Shown here in pieces: positions 25,057 to 33,178 of a DNA stretch of 64,000 nt (positions are counted from its first letter, which is position 1; each line of letters begins with the position of its first letter). Source of the DNA: Butyricicoccus_A sp963588905 (GTDB taxonomy: Bacteria; Bacillota; Clostridia; Oscillospirales; Butyricicoccaceae); the NCBI GenBank assembly GCA_963588905.1, contig CAVAJF010000037.1, forward strand, positions 1 through 64,000. The letters run 5' to 3'. The position numbers and the translations under genes are program-made. The notes under the pieces are model-generated. The model did not search any database. It was not told the origin of the DNA and worked only from the letters and a program-made list of their open reading frames with translations.

Positions 25057-25953
25057 ATGAATGACATTGAAAAATTACGCGAAAGCGTCCGAGCTTTTTC
25101 TGCGACAGAGGGTGAAACAAAGACAGAGTTACCTTTTTTGTCAATTTATCATTTTACGAATCGTAAAATAGAAATGCCGAAAATGGATAATTTTTACATT
25201 TATGTAGTACTTGATGGTTCAATCCGCTTATATACTCCATCTGGAATTATGGATTATGTGCCGGGACAATATTCTATTTCAAAAATAGACACTCCGACTG
25301 CGGGTCATGTTCTTTCGTTCTCAGAAAACAGGGATTTTCTTGCGCTTACGCTTGAATTTACATTGAATGATGTTGTATCGGTTTTACTTGACACCGATGG
25401 GGACTTTGCAAAGAGAATAGCCGAAGAAAAGTTAGATAGCTCTATTATGAATCTTGCAGACAATCAAGTTGTTTCATCTATTTATCGCTTGTTTTCCATT
25501 ATGGGAGAAGCAACACAACGAGCTTTTATGGGCAAGCACATTAAGCGTGAAATCATTTTTCATATTCTTTGTGGGACTGCCGGAAGTCATTTTTTACAGA
25601 GCGTCATCAATATTCAGCAGGCTGGAGAAATTTACGAGGTAAATAGTTGGATTAAAGAGAATTTTCGTAATTCTTTTACAGTAGAGGAATTAGCAGAAAA
25701 GCGAAACATGAGCGTTTCTCTGTTTCATCAAAAGTTCAAAAGTGCTGTCGGAATGGGTCCTCTGCAATGTCAAAAAAGATTGCGATTGACGGAAGCACGC
25801 AGACTTATGTTAGATGAGAACTACAATGTAACGGAAGCGTCTTTAGAGGTTGGATATGAAAGTGTTTCTCAGTTTACAAGAGATTATCGAAAAATGTTCG
25901 GAATGAAGCCTAAAGAGGATATTCTGAATCTCCGCAGCCAATTAGAGAAATAG
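25057..25953 (+). CDS. AraC-family transcriptional regulator (AraC_N type), AT-rich
   Basis: The 298-residue protein has an N-terminal cupin-like AraC_N domain (about 25-190) and a C-terminal double helix-turn-helix (about 195-290) with VEELAEKRNMSVSLFHQKFKSAVGMGPLQCQK and EASLEVGYESVSQFTRDYRKMFG. AraC_N regulators usually respond to small molecules and control neighbours. Codon use is clearly more AT-rich than in flanking genes, a sign of horizontal transfer. GTAGGTG precedes the ATG; a TTGACA box lies at about 24948-24953. It probably controls the next two genes. Confidence 0.85.
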   Translation: MNDIEKLRESVRAFSATEGETKTELPFLSIYHFTNRKIEMPKMDNFYIYVVLDGSIRLYTPSGIMDYVPGQYSISKIDTPTAGHVLSFSENRDFLALTLEFTLNDVVSVLLDTDGDFAKRIAEEKLDSSIMNLADNQVVSSIYRLFSIMGEATQRAFMGKHIKREIIFHILCGTAGSHFLQSVINIQQAGEIYEVNSWIKENFRNSFTVEELAEKRNMSVSLFHQKFKSAVGMGPLQCQKRLRLTEARRLMLDENYNVTEASLEVGYESVSQFTRDYRKMFGMKPKEDILNLRSQLEK

Positions 25954-26057
25954 GCGATTTTTTTGTAGAAACGGGCAAGCGGAATAATTGTAGGTCTGTT
26001 AAAATAATTTTGTACTTGAATCGTATTAAAGCGATAACAGATATGGAGGGAATCAAT

Positions 26058-26468
26058 ATGATTTTAACAGATGAATTGTGTGACAAATTATGTGCTGCGG
26101 CACATGAAAAAAGCAAAGAAGTTGGAATCGACATCAGTTTTGCAATTAGTGACGAGAACGGTCTGCCGAGAGTGTATCGTCGCTATGGTGAAGCATTGGT
26201 TTTGAGTATTACACTTGTGCCGGGCAAGGCATACACAGCGGCAGTTACCCAGTGCAAAACAAAAGATGTCGCAGCTTGTTCTGTTGAGGGTGGGTCACTT
26301 ATGGCTATTCAGACAAATGACCCAAGAATCACATTAGTTGCAGGTGGGTATCCGTTATTTGCAAACGGAAAAATTGTAGGCGGTATTGGTGTTGGCGGTG
26401 GTACAGAAGAACAGGACTGCGCGATTGCAGAGTATGTCGTTTCCAAATTTGAGGAGCTGACAAAGTGA
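26058..26468 (+). CDS. GlcG/HbpS-like (DUF336) protein
   Basis: The 136-residue protein belongs to the GlcG/HbpS (heme-degrading/PduO C-terminal-like) family: MILTDELCDKLCAAAHEKSKEVGIDISFAI, then DENG.PRVYRRYG, KAYTAAVT, and GGYPLFANGKIVGGIGVGGGTEEQD near the end. Members bind heme or cobalamin or are of unknown function and often accompany diol or glycolate pathways. GGAGGG precedes the ATG at 26058. It follows the AraC gene by 104 bases and overlaps the next gene by GTGA, so it forms a small operon. Actual ligand unknown. Confidence 0.82.
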   Translation: MILTDELCDKLCAAAHEKSKEVGIDISFAISDENGLPRVYRRYGEALVLSITLVPGKAYTAAVTQCKTKDVAACSVEGGSLMAIQTNDPRITLVAGGYPLFANGKIVGGIGVGGGTEEQDCAIAEYVVSKFEELTK

Positions 26469-26680
26469 ACCTGAGTACTTTCTGCACCTGCCAAAATACC
26501 GATTGCCCACTACACCCTACTAAACACGATAAAGGGTGCGCTCCATGTATTGCTAAAAACTTGAAATTGCAAGAAATACCAAATTGCTTTTTTCAAAAAA
26601 TTGAAAATAGCGAAAATCGAACAGGCGATAGCTTTTCCGATTTTTCCAAGTTGGTTTTGAAACATACTGAAACAAAATAA
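26465..26680 (+). CDS. Cysteine-rich small protein (DUF6485-like)
   Basis: A 71-residue protein starting at a GTG that overlaps the previous stop. Six cysteines (C7, C9, C14, C25, C28, C41) occur in the pattern CTC....C..........C..C followed by IPNCFF, suggesting a metal site; the pattern resembles the DUF6485 family of Firmicutes from memory. It is translationally coupled to the GlcG-like gene, so the two probably work together. The last 30 residues are polar and less conserved-looking. Function unknown. Confidence 0.6.
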   Translation: MNLSTFCTCQNTDCPLHPTKHDKGCAPCIAKNLKLQEIPNCFFQKIENSENRTGDSFSDFSKLVLKHTETK

Positions 26681-26708
26681 TTGCTATCAATAGCAAACCC
26701 AGCCGAGC

Positions 26709-26754
26709 CTGTCAACGGTCAAGATGAACGGCGCAAATGCGCCGCCGTTGACAG
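26709..26754. repeat. Nested inverted repeat in the mobile-element remnant
   Basis: Outer arms CTGTCAACGG / CCGTTGACAG enclose an inner CGGCGC/GCGCCG hairpin. Just right of it, 26785-26815 carries GAGGGCG..AGCA / TGCT..CGCCCTC. Such hairpins occur in the non-coding parts of conjugative elements. Confidence 0.6.
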
Positions 26755-26843
26755 TCCCGCTCGTCTTTGCTGTTCGGTAATCAAGAGGGCGACAGCACAA
26801 AATGCTGCCGCCCTCTGCCATTATTCAGAAAGGGGGATTTTCC

Positions 26844-26905
26844 ATGACCGAACACGAAAAGTATCAAGAACATATCCGGCATACACACGATGCCTTTTGT
26901 AAAGC
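26844..26905 (+). pseudogene. 5' fragment of a conjugative-element sigma-like/HTH gene
   Basis: An ATG with an AAAGGGGG site opens a frame reading MTEHEKYQEHIRHTHDAFCK, which from memory resembles the N-terminus of small sigma-70-like regulators carried by Clostridia integrative conjugative elements. After about 21 codons the likeness ends exactly where the right copy of the direct repeat begins, so the gene was cut there. The frame happens to stay open into the XRE gene at 27039, but that region holds a promoter and a good internal start, so a fusion is not proposed. Confidence 0.45.
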
Positions 26906-26924
26906 CGTCAATCTATGGTATAAT
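26897..26924 (+). promoter_or_regulatory. Hybrid promoter at the right repeat copy
   Basis: TTGTAA (26897-26902) lies in the truncated sigma-like fragment and TATAAT (26919-26924) in the repeat copy, with a 16-base spacer. It could drive the XRE-lipoprotein pair; the junction appears to have created or replaced the -35 box. Confidence 0.4.
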
Positions 26925-26932
26925 TCCCATGT
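26906..26932. repeat. 27-bp direct repeat, right copy
   Basis: Partner of 24896-24922: 19 identical bases then 6 of 8. It is the right limit of the AT-rich segment; sequence beyond it returns to the base composition of the chromosome. Confidence 0.6.
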
Positions 26933-27038
26933 ACGAATGCAAGGCATGGTTGCAACCGCCTGTTGCGGAAAAGAAACCGTATTTTGGTGGTGTGCTGTTA
27001 GCAAAAGTCGTATGCTGATAGTGAAAGGAGGAGCGCGC

Positions 27039-27779
27039 ATGACCTTCGGAGAAAAAATACAAAAGCTGCGAAAACAAGCTGGTTTATCACAGGAGGAGTT
27101 GGCAGATCAGCTGCATGTTTCCAGACAAGCTATCAGCAAATGGGAACGTGACAATGGTTATCCAGAGATAGAAAAGATGATTCGTATCAGCAAAATTTTT
27201 CATGTGACACTTGACTATTTATTGAATGAGGAAGGTACACAGACACCGGAAGCTGCTGCGGAACAGGGTCTGTATATCAGTCGGGAAACGGCAGATGGTT
27301 TTCTTTTATATCAAAAGCGGAAACATCTGCATATTGCGCTTGCTGTGGGTATGATGGTGGGAAGTCTTGCACTCTCGTTTATGTTTTCAGAGGTTTCTAT
27401 GCTGCTGTTCATGCTGATATGGATTGCGGGAATTGTTCTCTTACTATCTGTCAGGTTGGCAGATAATCCATATAGAAAGCTCTGGAAGGAACCACTGCTG
27501 TTTGACAAGACGGTAGAGAAAGAATTACATACGGCATATGCAGAGAAAAAGAACTTCTTGCAACGATTGAACTTGATCGGAATGGTTTTCATTGCATTGG
27601 GTGTTCTGTTTTTTCCATTACTTGTTTCGGCGGAATTATTCTTTGTCGATACGGTTGTATTCAGTGCGGGAATCATGCTTGCAGGAATGGGAACGTTTTT
27701 GTGTATGTATATGACTGGCCTTATTCGTGCCTATCGGCTATTGATTATGAATGAAGCATATCACGAAAAAAGAAAGTGA
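27039..27779 (+). CDS. XRE-family regulator with C-terminal membrane domain
   Basis: The 246-residue protein has a helix-turn-helix (TFGEKIQKLRKQAGLSQEELADQL, HVSRQAISKWERDNG, ISKIFHVTLDYLLNEEG) followed from about residue 95 by four hydrophobic segments in two pairs. GGAGGAG lies before the ATG at 27039; the upstream open frame is not used because it crosses a promoter. It overlaps by coupling with the lipoprotein gene that follows (stop TGA and an alternative GTG share bases). Probably a membrane-associated regulator; target unknown. Confidence 0.82.
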   Translation: MTFGEKIQKLRKQAGLSQEELADQLHVSRQAISKWERDNGYPEIEKMIRISKIFHVTLDYLLNEEGTQTPEAAAEQGLYISRETADGFLLYQKRKHLHIALAVGMMVGSLALSFMFSEVSMLLFMLIWIAGIVLLLSVRLADNPYRKLWKEPLLFDKTVEKELHTAYAEKKNFLQRLNLIGMVFIALGVLFFPLLVSAELFFVDTVVFSAGIMLAGMGTFLCMYMTGLIRAYRLLIMNEAYHEKRK

Positions 27780-27787
27780 GGGTACAG

Positions 27788-28228
27788 ATGAAACGATTTT
27801 TTTTGATAATTGCAACAGTTATGGCACTTCTTCTCAGTGGCTGTCAATCGAATCATGAAACAGATCGCTCCGCGTATCGTGACGATATGGCAAAGGCGCA
27901 GGAAATAGCAGTTGTTTCAGCTGATACAGCGGAAGTTAAGGACACCATTACGGATACAAAGGAAATCGAGGATTTCGTCTCGGCGCTGCATGTGGACCAA
28001 TGGGAATTGGGGACGCTGCCGGATAAAGCATCTGAAATCGGTGCTTTTGGATTGGCACAACAGAAAACCATTCAACTGGGGCAGACGGATACCGATGAAA
28101 CACTGTATGATGTTGCTACGATTACTTTGTACGATGGAGGATATATCCGCGTTGAAATGGACGGGTTCGATATGACTTTTGCAGTGAGTAAAGATACGGC
28201 AGAGTATCTGAACGGATATTTTGCATAA
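27788..28228 (+). CDS. Hypothetical lipoprotein
   Basis: A 146-residue protein with a lipoprotein signal peptide (MKRFFLIIATVMALLLSGC, lipid-modified Cys at 19) and an acidic mature domain with DTITDTKEIEDFVSAL and a beta-rich C-terminus. The family is not recognised, though the domain style resembles small PepSY-free sensor lipoproteins paired with XRE regulators. It starts 8 bases after the regulator gene and is probably co-expressed with it. Confidence 0.72.
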   Translation: MKRFFLIIATVMALLLSGCQSNHETDRSAYRDDMAKAQEIAVVSADTAEVKDTITDTKEIEDFVSALHVDQWELGTLPDKASEIGAFGLAQQKTIQLGQTDTDETLYDVATITLYDGGYIRVEMDGFDMTFAVSKDTAEYLNGYFA

Positions 28229-28296
28229 AGAAGTGTGTATCCGGCGCAGGCTATGGTATAATAAGCAGGACATGCAACAGAGAAAGAAGGGGCGGC

Positions 28297-29349
28297 ATGA
28301 AAAAGCATAGACTGCCGGTGTGGGCGCTGGTAGTGATTGACTTGGCGGCGGGCGCTGTGTGCGTGGGACTGGTGCTGCTGGTGCTGTATGTGCTCCCGCA
28401 GGGCACGACTGTGTCGAAGCAAGAGACACAGGAAGCGACGACCCAGTTTGCGCTTCCATCACAGGGCAGCGGCGAGACGACGGGCACAACGGACACAGAT
28501 GCCGGACTCGGTTTTCCGGCGGCGAGCCAGAACAATTGGAGCCATGCGGACACCATTTCGCTGGCGGCAGACCAGACAGAGATACAGGCGTTTGCACAGG
28601 CGAAAAAGACGAGAAAAACGCTGGTTGATGACAAGACAGACCATGCAGAAATCAAAATTGAACAGATTACCTGCACGGTGGATAACCAACTGGTGGTCTA
28701 TTTTGCGGCGGATGTCTATGTCACATCGACGCAGTATGTCAAAACGGCGTTTGCCAAATCCATGTACGGAAAAAATATTCGGGATTTTGTCAGTGCCATG
28801 GCGAAGCAAAATCAGGCATCGCTGGCGATTTCCGGTGATTCCTACGGTGAGAGCGACAGTGCCTGTGTCATTCGCAACGGCGAGGTATACAGCAAGGATC
28901 CGGGCACTTCCGATGTCTGTGTGCTGTTTTCCGATGGCGTCATAAAGACCTACAGTGCCTCGCAGTTTGATGCGGACAGCGTGATTGCGCAGGGCGCTTG
29001 GCAGGCGTGGACGTTCGGGCCGTCGCTGCTCGACGGCAGAGGAAACGTGCTGGAATCTTTTCATTCGACGGAATATCTCAACAAAATCAACCCGCGCGCG
29101 GCCATTGGCTATGTTACGCCGGGACATTACAAATTTGTTGTTGTGGACGGCAGACAGGACGGCTACTCTGCCGGTGTCACCATGTCGCAGCTGGCACAGC
29201 TCATGAAGGAAGAAGGCTGCCAGACCGCGTACAATTTGGATGGCGGAAAATCTGCCGTCATGTATTATAACGACAAAGCGGTGAGCAAACCGATTGGCGG
29301 CGTCAGCCGGACGATCAGCGACATCATTTATATTCCGGCAGACGAGTGA
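28297..29349 (+). CDS. Phosphodiester glycosidase (NAGPA domain) protein
   Basis: The 350-residue protein has an N-terminal membrane anchor (LPVWALVVIDLAAGAVCVGLVLLVLYVLP), a Thr/Ser-rich linker, and a phosphodiester glycosidase domain (PF09992; about 150-345) with AISGDSYG near its start and the hallmark YNLDGGKSAVMYYN near its end. The mammalian namesake removes covering GlcNAc from mannose-6-phosphate; bacterial members act on exopolysaccharide or wall glycophosphates. AAGAAAGGGG precedes the ATG, and a TATAAT box lies at 28257-28262. Overlapping operon with the next small gene. Confidence 0.85.
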   Translation: MKKHRLPVWALVVIDLAAGAVCVGLVLLVLYVLPQGTTVSKQETQEATTQFALPSQGSGETTGTTDTDAGLGFPAASQNNWSHADTISLAADQTEIQAFAQAKKTRKTLVDDKTDHAEIKIEQITCTVDNQLVVYFAADVYVTSTQYVKTAFAKSMYGKNIRDFVSAMAKQNQASLAISGDSYGESDSACVIRNGEVYSKDPGTSDVCVLFSDGVIKTYSASQFDADSVIAQGAWQAWTFGPSLLDGRGNVLESFHSTEYLNKINPRAAIGYVTPGHYKFVVVDGRQDGYSAGVTMSQLAQLMKEEGCQTAYNLDGGKSAVMYYNDKAVSKPIGGVSRTISDIIYIPADE

Positions 29350-29360
29350 GGGGAGAACAC

Positions 29361-29555
29361 ATGAAGCTTTTACAGGCGGTACTGCCGCATATCACCATTG
29401 TCCTGTGCATCGTGTTTGTTGTGCTGTGGATTTTGGACTATTTTAATCCCATGATGCATTTCCTGACGGCGGCTTTGCCCAAGGCACTGCTGTTGGTGCT
29501 GCTCATCAGTGCCGCCGCGACGGCAATTTTGACGGTTGCCTATCAGAGAAAATAA
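29361..29555 (+). CDS. Small two-helix membrane protein
   Basis: A 64-residue protein with two hydrophobic helices (LPHITIVLCIVFVVLWIL and LPKALLLVLLISAAATAILTV) separated by a DYFNPMMHF turn. GGGGAG sits before the ATG at 29361, 11 bases after the glycosidase stop. No family is recognised; the operon position suggests an accessory role in the envelope. Confidence 0.7.
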   Translation: MKLLQAVLPHITIVLCIVFVVLWILDYFNPMMHFLTAALPKALLLVLLISAAATAILTVAYQRK

Positions 29556-29585
29556 CCATGGATCGGATAAAAAGGAGGAGTAGGT

Positions 29586-30968
29586 ATGGCATTGCCTGCC
29601 GCATTTGAACAGCGTATGCAGCGATTGCTCGGAGAAGAGTATCCGGCATTTCATGATGCCTTGGCGCGCCCACAGGCGCGTGGACTGCGTGTCAGTCCGC
29701 TCAAAATCGCACCGGAGCAGTTTGCCGCACAGGCACCGTTTGCCTTGACGCCGGTTCCGTGGGCGCCGGAGGGATTTTTCTATCCGGATACGCAGCGGCC
29801 GGGGCGGCATCCGTATTATGAAGCGGGCGTATATTACATTCAAGAGCCGTCTGCGATGGCGGTGGGAGCCTTGGCGGATGCCAAGCCGGGAGAGCGCGTG
29901 TTGGATTTATGCGCTGCACCGGGCGGCAAAACCACCCATCTGGCGGGACGGATGCACGGCGAGGGCCTGCTTGTGGCCAATGAGATTCATGCCGGACGCG
30001 CGGCGATTTTGGCGCAAAGCATCGAGCGCATGGGCGTACAAAACTGCATCGTGTGCAATGAGACCCCGGAAAAGCTGGCACAGAAATTCCCGGAATTTTT
30101 TGAATGCATTGTGGTCGATGCGCCGTGCTCCGGCGAGGGCATGTTCCGCAAGGATGACAATCTGGCACAGAGCGAATGGACACCAGAGCTTCCGGCATTT
30201 TGTGCGGCGCGTCAGGCGGAAATTTTGGATCGCGCGGCGGAGATGCTGGCGGGCGGCGGCAGATTGATTTATTCCACCTGTACGTTTGCGCCGGAGGAGG
30301 ACGAAGGCACGCTGTCGCGTTTCTTGGAGCGGCATCCGGAATTTACGATGCAGCAGGTGTCGACACCGGAGAAGCTGAGTCCGGCACATCCGGAGTGGGC
30401 GGAAAACGGCAATCCGGACACACGCTATGCATTCCGCCTGTGGCCGCACAAGCTGGACGGCGAAGGACATTTTGCGGCGGTGCTGCACAAGAATACAGGC
30501 GACAGACGCAATGTGCCCGTATTAAAAGAAAAATACAGCAAAAAAGAGAAGGAGCAGCTCCAAGCCGCCGAGCAGATGATTGCCGAGCTGGTACGTCGGC
30601 TGCCGGAGGGAAAGCTGGTGCTGCGCAAAGATAAGCTGTGGCTGCTGCCGGAGGCGTGTCAGCTGGATGTGTCCGGCCTGAAAGTCAAGCGCATGGGCAT
30701 AGAAGTCGGCACACTCAAGAAGAACCGATTGGAACCGGCTCATGCACTGGCTCATGCGCTCGCGCCGGAGGATTTTTTACAGGTATGCAATCTCAGCGCG
30801 GCGGACGGTTCCGCAGAGGCGTATCTGCGCGGCGAGACCTTCCCGTATGACGGGCAAAAGGGCTGGACAGCCGTGGCGGCGGATGGTTTTGTCATGGGCT
30901 GGGGCAAGTGCGCCGGCGGCATCATGAAAAATCACTATCCCAAGGGACTGCGTTGGGTCGGAAAATAA
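29586..30968 (+). CDS. RsmF/NSUN-type rRNA cytosine-C5 methyltransferase
   Basis: The 460-residue protein has a SAM-binding domain with CAAPGGKTTHLA (about 107-118), motif IV DAPCSGEGMFRK and motif VI STCTFAPEEDEG, which carry the two catalytic cysteines of RNA m5C methyltransferases, followed by the RsmF-type C-terminal RNA-binding domains. It probably methylates 16S rRNA. AAAGGAGGAG lies close before the ATG. It follows the small membrane gene by 30 bases. Confidence 0.9.
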   Translation: MALPAAFEQRMQRLLGEEYPAFHDALARPQARGLRVSPLKIAPEQFAAQAPFALTPVPWAPEGFFYPDTQRPGRHPYYEAGVYYIQEPSAMAVGALADAKPGERVLDLCAAPGGKTTHLAGRMHGEGLLVANEIHAGRAAILAQSIERMGVQNCIVCNETPEKLAQKFPEFFECIVVDAPCSGEGMFRKDDNLAQSEWTPELPAFCAARQAEILDRAAEMLAGGGRLIYSTCTFAPEEDEGTLSRFLERHPEFTMQQVSTPEKLSPAHPEWAENGNPDTRYAFRLWPHKLDGEGHFAAVLHKNTGDRRNVPVLKEKYSKKEKEQLQAAEQMIAELVRRLPEGKLVLRKDKLWLLPEACQLDVSGLKVKRMGIEVGTLKKNRLEPAHALAHALAPEDFLQVCNLSAADGSAEAYLRGETFPYDGQKGWTAVAADGFVMGWGKCAGGIMKNHYPKGLRWVGK

Positions 30969-30989
30969 CAGAAAAGAGGACAAGATACG

Positions 30990-31406
30990 ATGAATTCATC
31001 TGCACAGGCATTTATTGAGCGCTTACAGCGCGGAGACATTCGGTATATGGAAGATGCACAGCCGGACGGCAGCCATTATGTGGCGGTAGAAGTCGCTGGC
31101 AAAAGCGGCAAGCTGTTTAATATTGCCATGGTATTTTCGGCGGACGGCGCGGAATTTGGAATGCGCTGCTATAAGCTGGGACAGGTGCCGACCGAGCGCG
31201 TGCGCCCGATGCTCAAGGTACTCAATCAGCTCAATGGAGATTTTGCATGGGTGCGCTTTTTCATAGACAGTGAGCAGGAGGTTGCCGCTGCGCTGGATGC
31301 CATCATCACACCGGCATCTGCACCGCGGGTATGCTGGGAAATGCTCGTTCGTATGTTCAGCGTGCTGGATGCGGCACAGGAGAAGATCCATGACGTACTC
31401 AAATGA
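30990..31406 (+). CDS. YbjN-like protein
   Basis: The 138-residue soluble protein fits the YbjN superfamily: an alpha/beta layout with FIERLQRGDIRYMEDAQPDG, IAMVFSADGAEFGMRCYKLGQ and LNQLNGDFAWVRFFIDSEQEV. YbjN proteins are thought to stabilise or chaperone partners, with poorly known function. It lies 21 bases after the methyltransferase and overlaps the next gene by 17 bases, so it is within the same operon. Confidence 0.75.
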   Translation: MNSSAQAFIERLQRGDIRYMEDAQPDGSHYVAVEVAGKSGKLFNIAMVFSADGAEFGMRCYKLGQVPTERVRPMLKVLNQLNGDFAWVRFFIDSEQEVAAALDAIITPASAPRVCWEMLVRMFSVLDAAQEKIHDVLK

Positions 31407-31704
31407 ACCGATAGCGGTAGAAAATCAGCAGTTTCAGCCGCTGCTGCATCTGCTCTATGTAGAAGAGCCGGATTTTGGCTGTGAGGGCGTGCCGGAGACC
31501 GGCACCGTCTGCGGCAGCATCGTTGCAGAGGATGAAGCAGGACGCCGCACGATTCCCATCGAAGAACAGCTGCTGTTTGCCAGCCGATTGGATGACAACA
31601 CATGGATTGGCACCGTACAGGGAAACCTGATGCTGTTGGACGCAAAAAAACATCTGCTGCCGCTCAATGAGGCGGAGCAGATGTGGTGGAATACCATCCA
31701 ATGA
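31390..31704 (+). CDS. Hypothetical acidic protein
   Basis: A 104-residue acidic protein (MTYSNEPIAVENQQFQP...), starting inside the end of the YbjN-like gene and ending just before a terminator. It contains an EEPDFGCEGVPE segment and a C-terminal beta-rich part ending EAEQMWWNTIQ. No family is recognised. The 17-base overlap suggests coupled translation and a joint role with the YbjN-like protein. Confidence 0.65.
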   Translation: MTYSNEPIAVENQQFQPLLHLLYVEEPDFGCEGVPETGTVCGSIVAEDEAGRRTIPIEEQLLFASRLDDNTWIGTVQGNLMLLDAKKHLLPLNEAEQMWWNTIQ

Positions 31705-31708
31705 AATC

Positions 31709-31746
31709 AAAGCCCGACTGTTTTTATGCAGTCGGGCTTGCTTGTT
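31709..31746 (+). terminator. Terminator after the YbjN-like operon
   Basis: Stem AGCCCGACT / AGTCGGGCT with a TTTTTATG loop and a T-rich tail. It overlaps the last codons of the converging glycosyltransferase gene. Confidence 0.65.
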
Positions 31747-33166
31747 GTTCTAACGCTTGTTTTTTTCGCATCAGTATGGAAATGCCCACAGCCGCCGCGA
31801 TATACAAAAAGATTTGCGGCAGATACGCATAGCGCGGCTGAACTTCGATGATGAGAAAGACGCAGAAAAACGCCATCAGCGTCATATAGGGGAGAATCGT
31901 GTCAAATGTGACCGGTGTGTCCTTTCGGCGCAGATGAGAGCCGGCACCGAAAAGGGCGAAAAACAGCGCACAGAAAAAGACCGTGCGATCCAGCTTGATG
32001 GCGTAATCATAGACCTTCATGCCGTTCAGACCGTGCCATGTCGCATCGGTATGATTGATAAAGCCGAGCGAAGCGCCCAATCCGTGATTGCACCAGAGAT
32101 TTTGAATTTTTGTCAGCATCAACAGAAACATTTCCGACGGAGAGCAGAAGATGCGGTCGTGAATGACCTGTTTTTCTGTCTCCCGCGCCTGAGCGAGCAC
32201 ATTGGCCGGTGTATCGGTGTGATGATATTTTCCAAAGGCATCCATGTCGGCAAACGAATACATGCCGTTGGTATCATGATTGAAACCGAGGATAAATTTC
32301 CACTCCGGCCAGTTGTTGGTGAGGCCGTATTGGTTGATGCCGGAGGCGGCAATCGCCCAAGAGGCTGCTGCATTGCAGATCAAATAGACAACGACTGTGA
32401 TGACAATGCCGAGCAGCATTTTTTTGTTGTCGCGCAGAGAACGGCGCACGAGCAGCAAAAACGCAGCGGTGCCCAGCAGTCCGGCGACAATGACAATGCC
32501 CTCCGGGCGCATGATGTTGCCAAACGACAGACAGATACCGGCGAGCAGCGCGCGCCGAACGGAAAAGGCATGATCTCCGCCGCTTGTGAGGATATAAATT
32601 CCAAGAAGAAGAAAGAAGGCGGATACATGCTGATTGGTCAGGGAACACAGCATGATTGTGGGGAACAGCGTCACAAGATACAGGAGAGCTGCCGCCTGTG
32701 CTGCGCGCTCCTCGACAAATCGACGGGCAAAGAGATAGATAAACGCATTGATACCGGAGAGCATGAGCGCATGAATGAGTTTAATCGCCGCCATGCTGCC
32801 TGTGAGGCGCAGAATCGCCGCTTCCCACAGGACGAAACCGGTTTGATACGCCCAACAATAGAAATAGTAAGGAGCGTTCTGAAAACTGAAGTCACCGACG
32901 GCTGCCTGCTGCGCCGCCTGATACATCGTGGCAAAATCCATTTCCAACGGGGTCTGCACGGCGAAAATGGCAATGACATGTACGATGGTGCTCAAAACAA
33001 ATAAAACCGGTAAAAAACGCGGGATTTTGAAGCGATAGGGAACCAAAATCGCTACAGCGGCGAGCAAAATGCCCAAGCCAAAGCCGTTGCAGACGGCCAT
33101 CAGACCGAAGGCGGCAATCACACAAAAAAAGAACAGCCGACACAATCCAGTGCTAAGAGTTTTCAT
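31724..33166 (-). CDS. GT-C type membrane glycosyltransferase (GT39/GT83-like)
   Basis: The 480-residue protein has about eleven to twelve transmembrane helices and an early acidic loop (QTPLEMDFATMYQAA) typical of polyprenyl-phosphate-dependent GT-C enzymes. It would transfer a sugar from a lipid carrier to a wall or surface polymer on the outer membrane face. The neighbouring GtrA flippase-like protein and GT2 enzyme supply lipid-linked sugar in such three-gene systems, which supports the role. Acceptor and sugar are unknown. Confidence 0.8.
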   Translation of the reverse strand: MKTLSTGLCRLFFFCVIAAFGLMAVCNGFGLGILLAAVAILVPYRFKIPRFLPVLFVLSTIVHVIAIFAVQTPLEMDFATMYQAAQQAAVGDFSFQNAPYYFYCWAYQTGFVLWEAAILRLTGSMAAIKLIHALMLSGINAFIYLFARRFVEERAAQAAALLYLVTLFPTIMLCSLTNQHVSAFFLLLGIYILTSGGDHAFSVRRALLAGICLSFGNIMRPEGIVIVAGLLGTAAFLLLVRRSLRDNKKMLLGIVITVVVYLICNAAASWAIAASGINQYGLTNNWPEWKFILGFNHDTNGMYSFADMDAFGKYHHTDTPANVLAQARETEKQVIHDRIFCSPSEMFLLMLTKIQNLWCNHGLGASLGFINHTDATWHGLNGMKVYDYAIKLDRTVFFCALFFALFGAGSHLRRKDTPVTFDTILPYMTLMAFFCVFLIIEVQPRYAYLPQIFLYIAAAVGISILMRKKQALEQQASPTA

Positions 33167-33178
33167 ACGGGAACCTCC

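Noticed and set aside
26844..27779. Fusion of the sigma-like fragment with the XRE regulator
   Set aside because: The frame is open by chance; a TATAAT box and a GGAGGAG-ATG lie inside, and the middle part looks like no protein.
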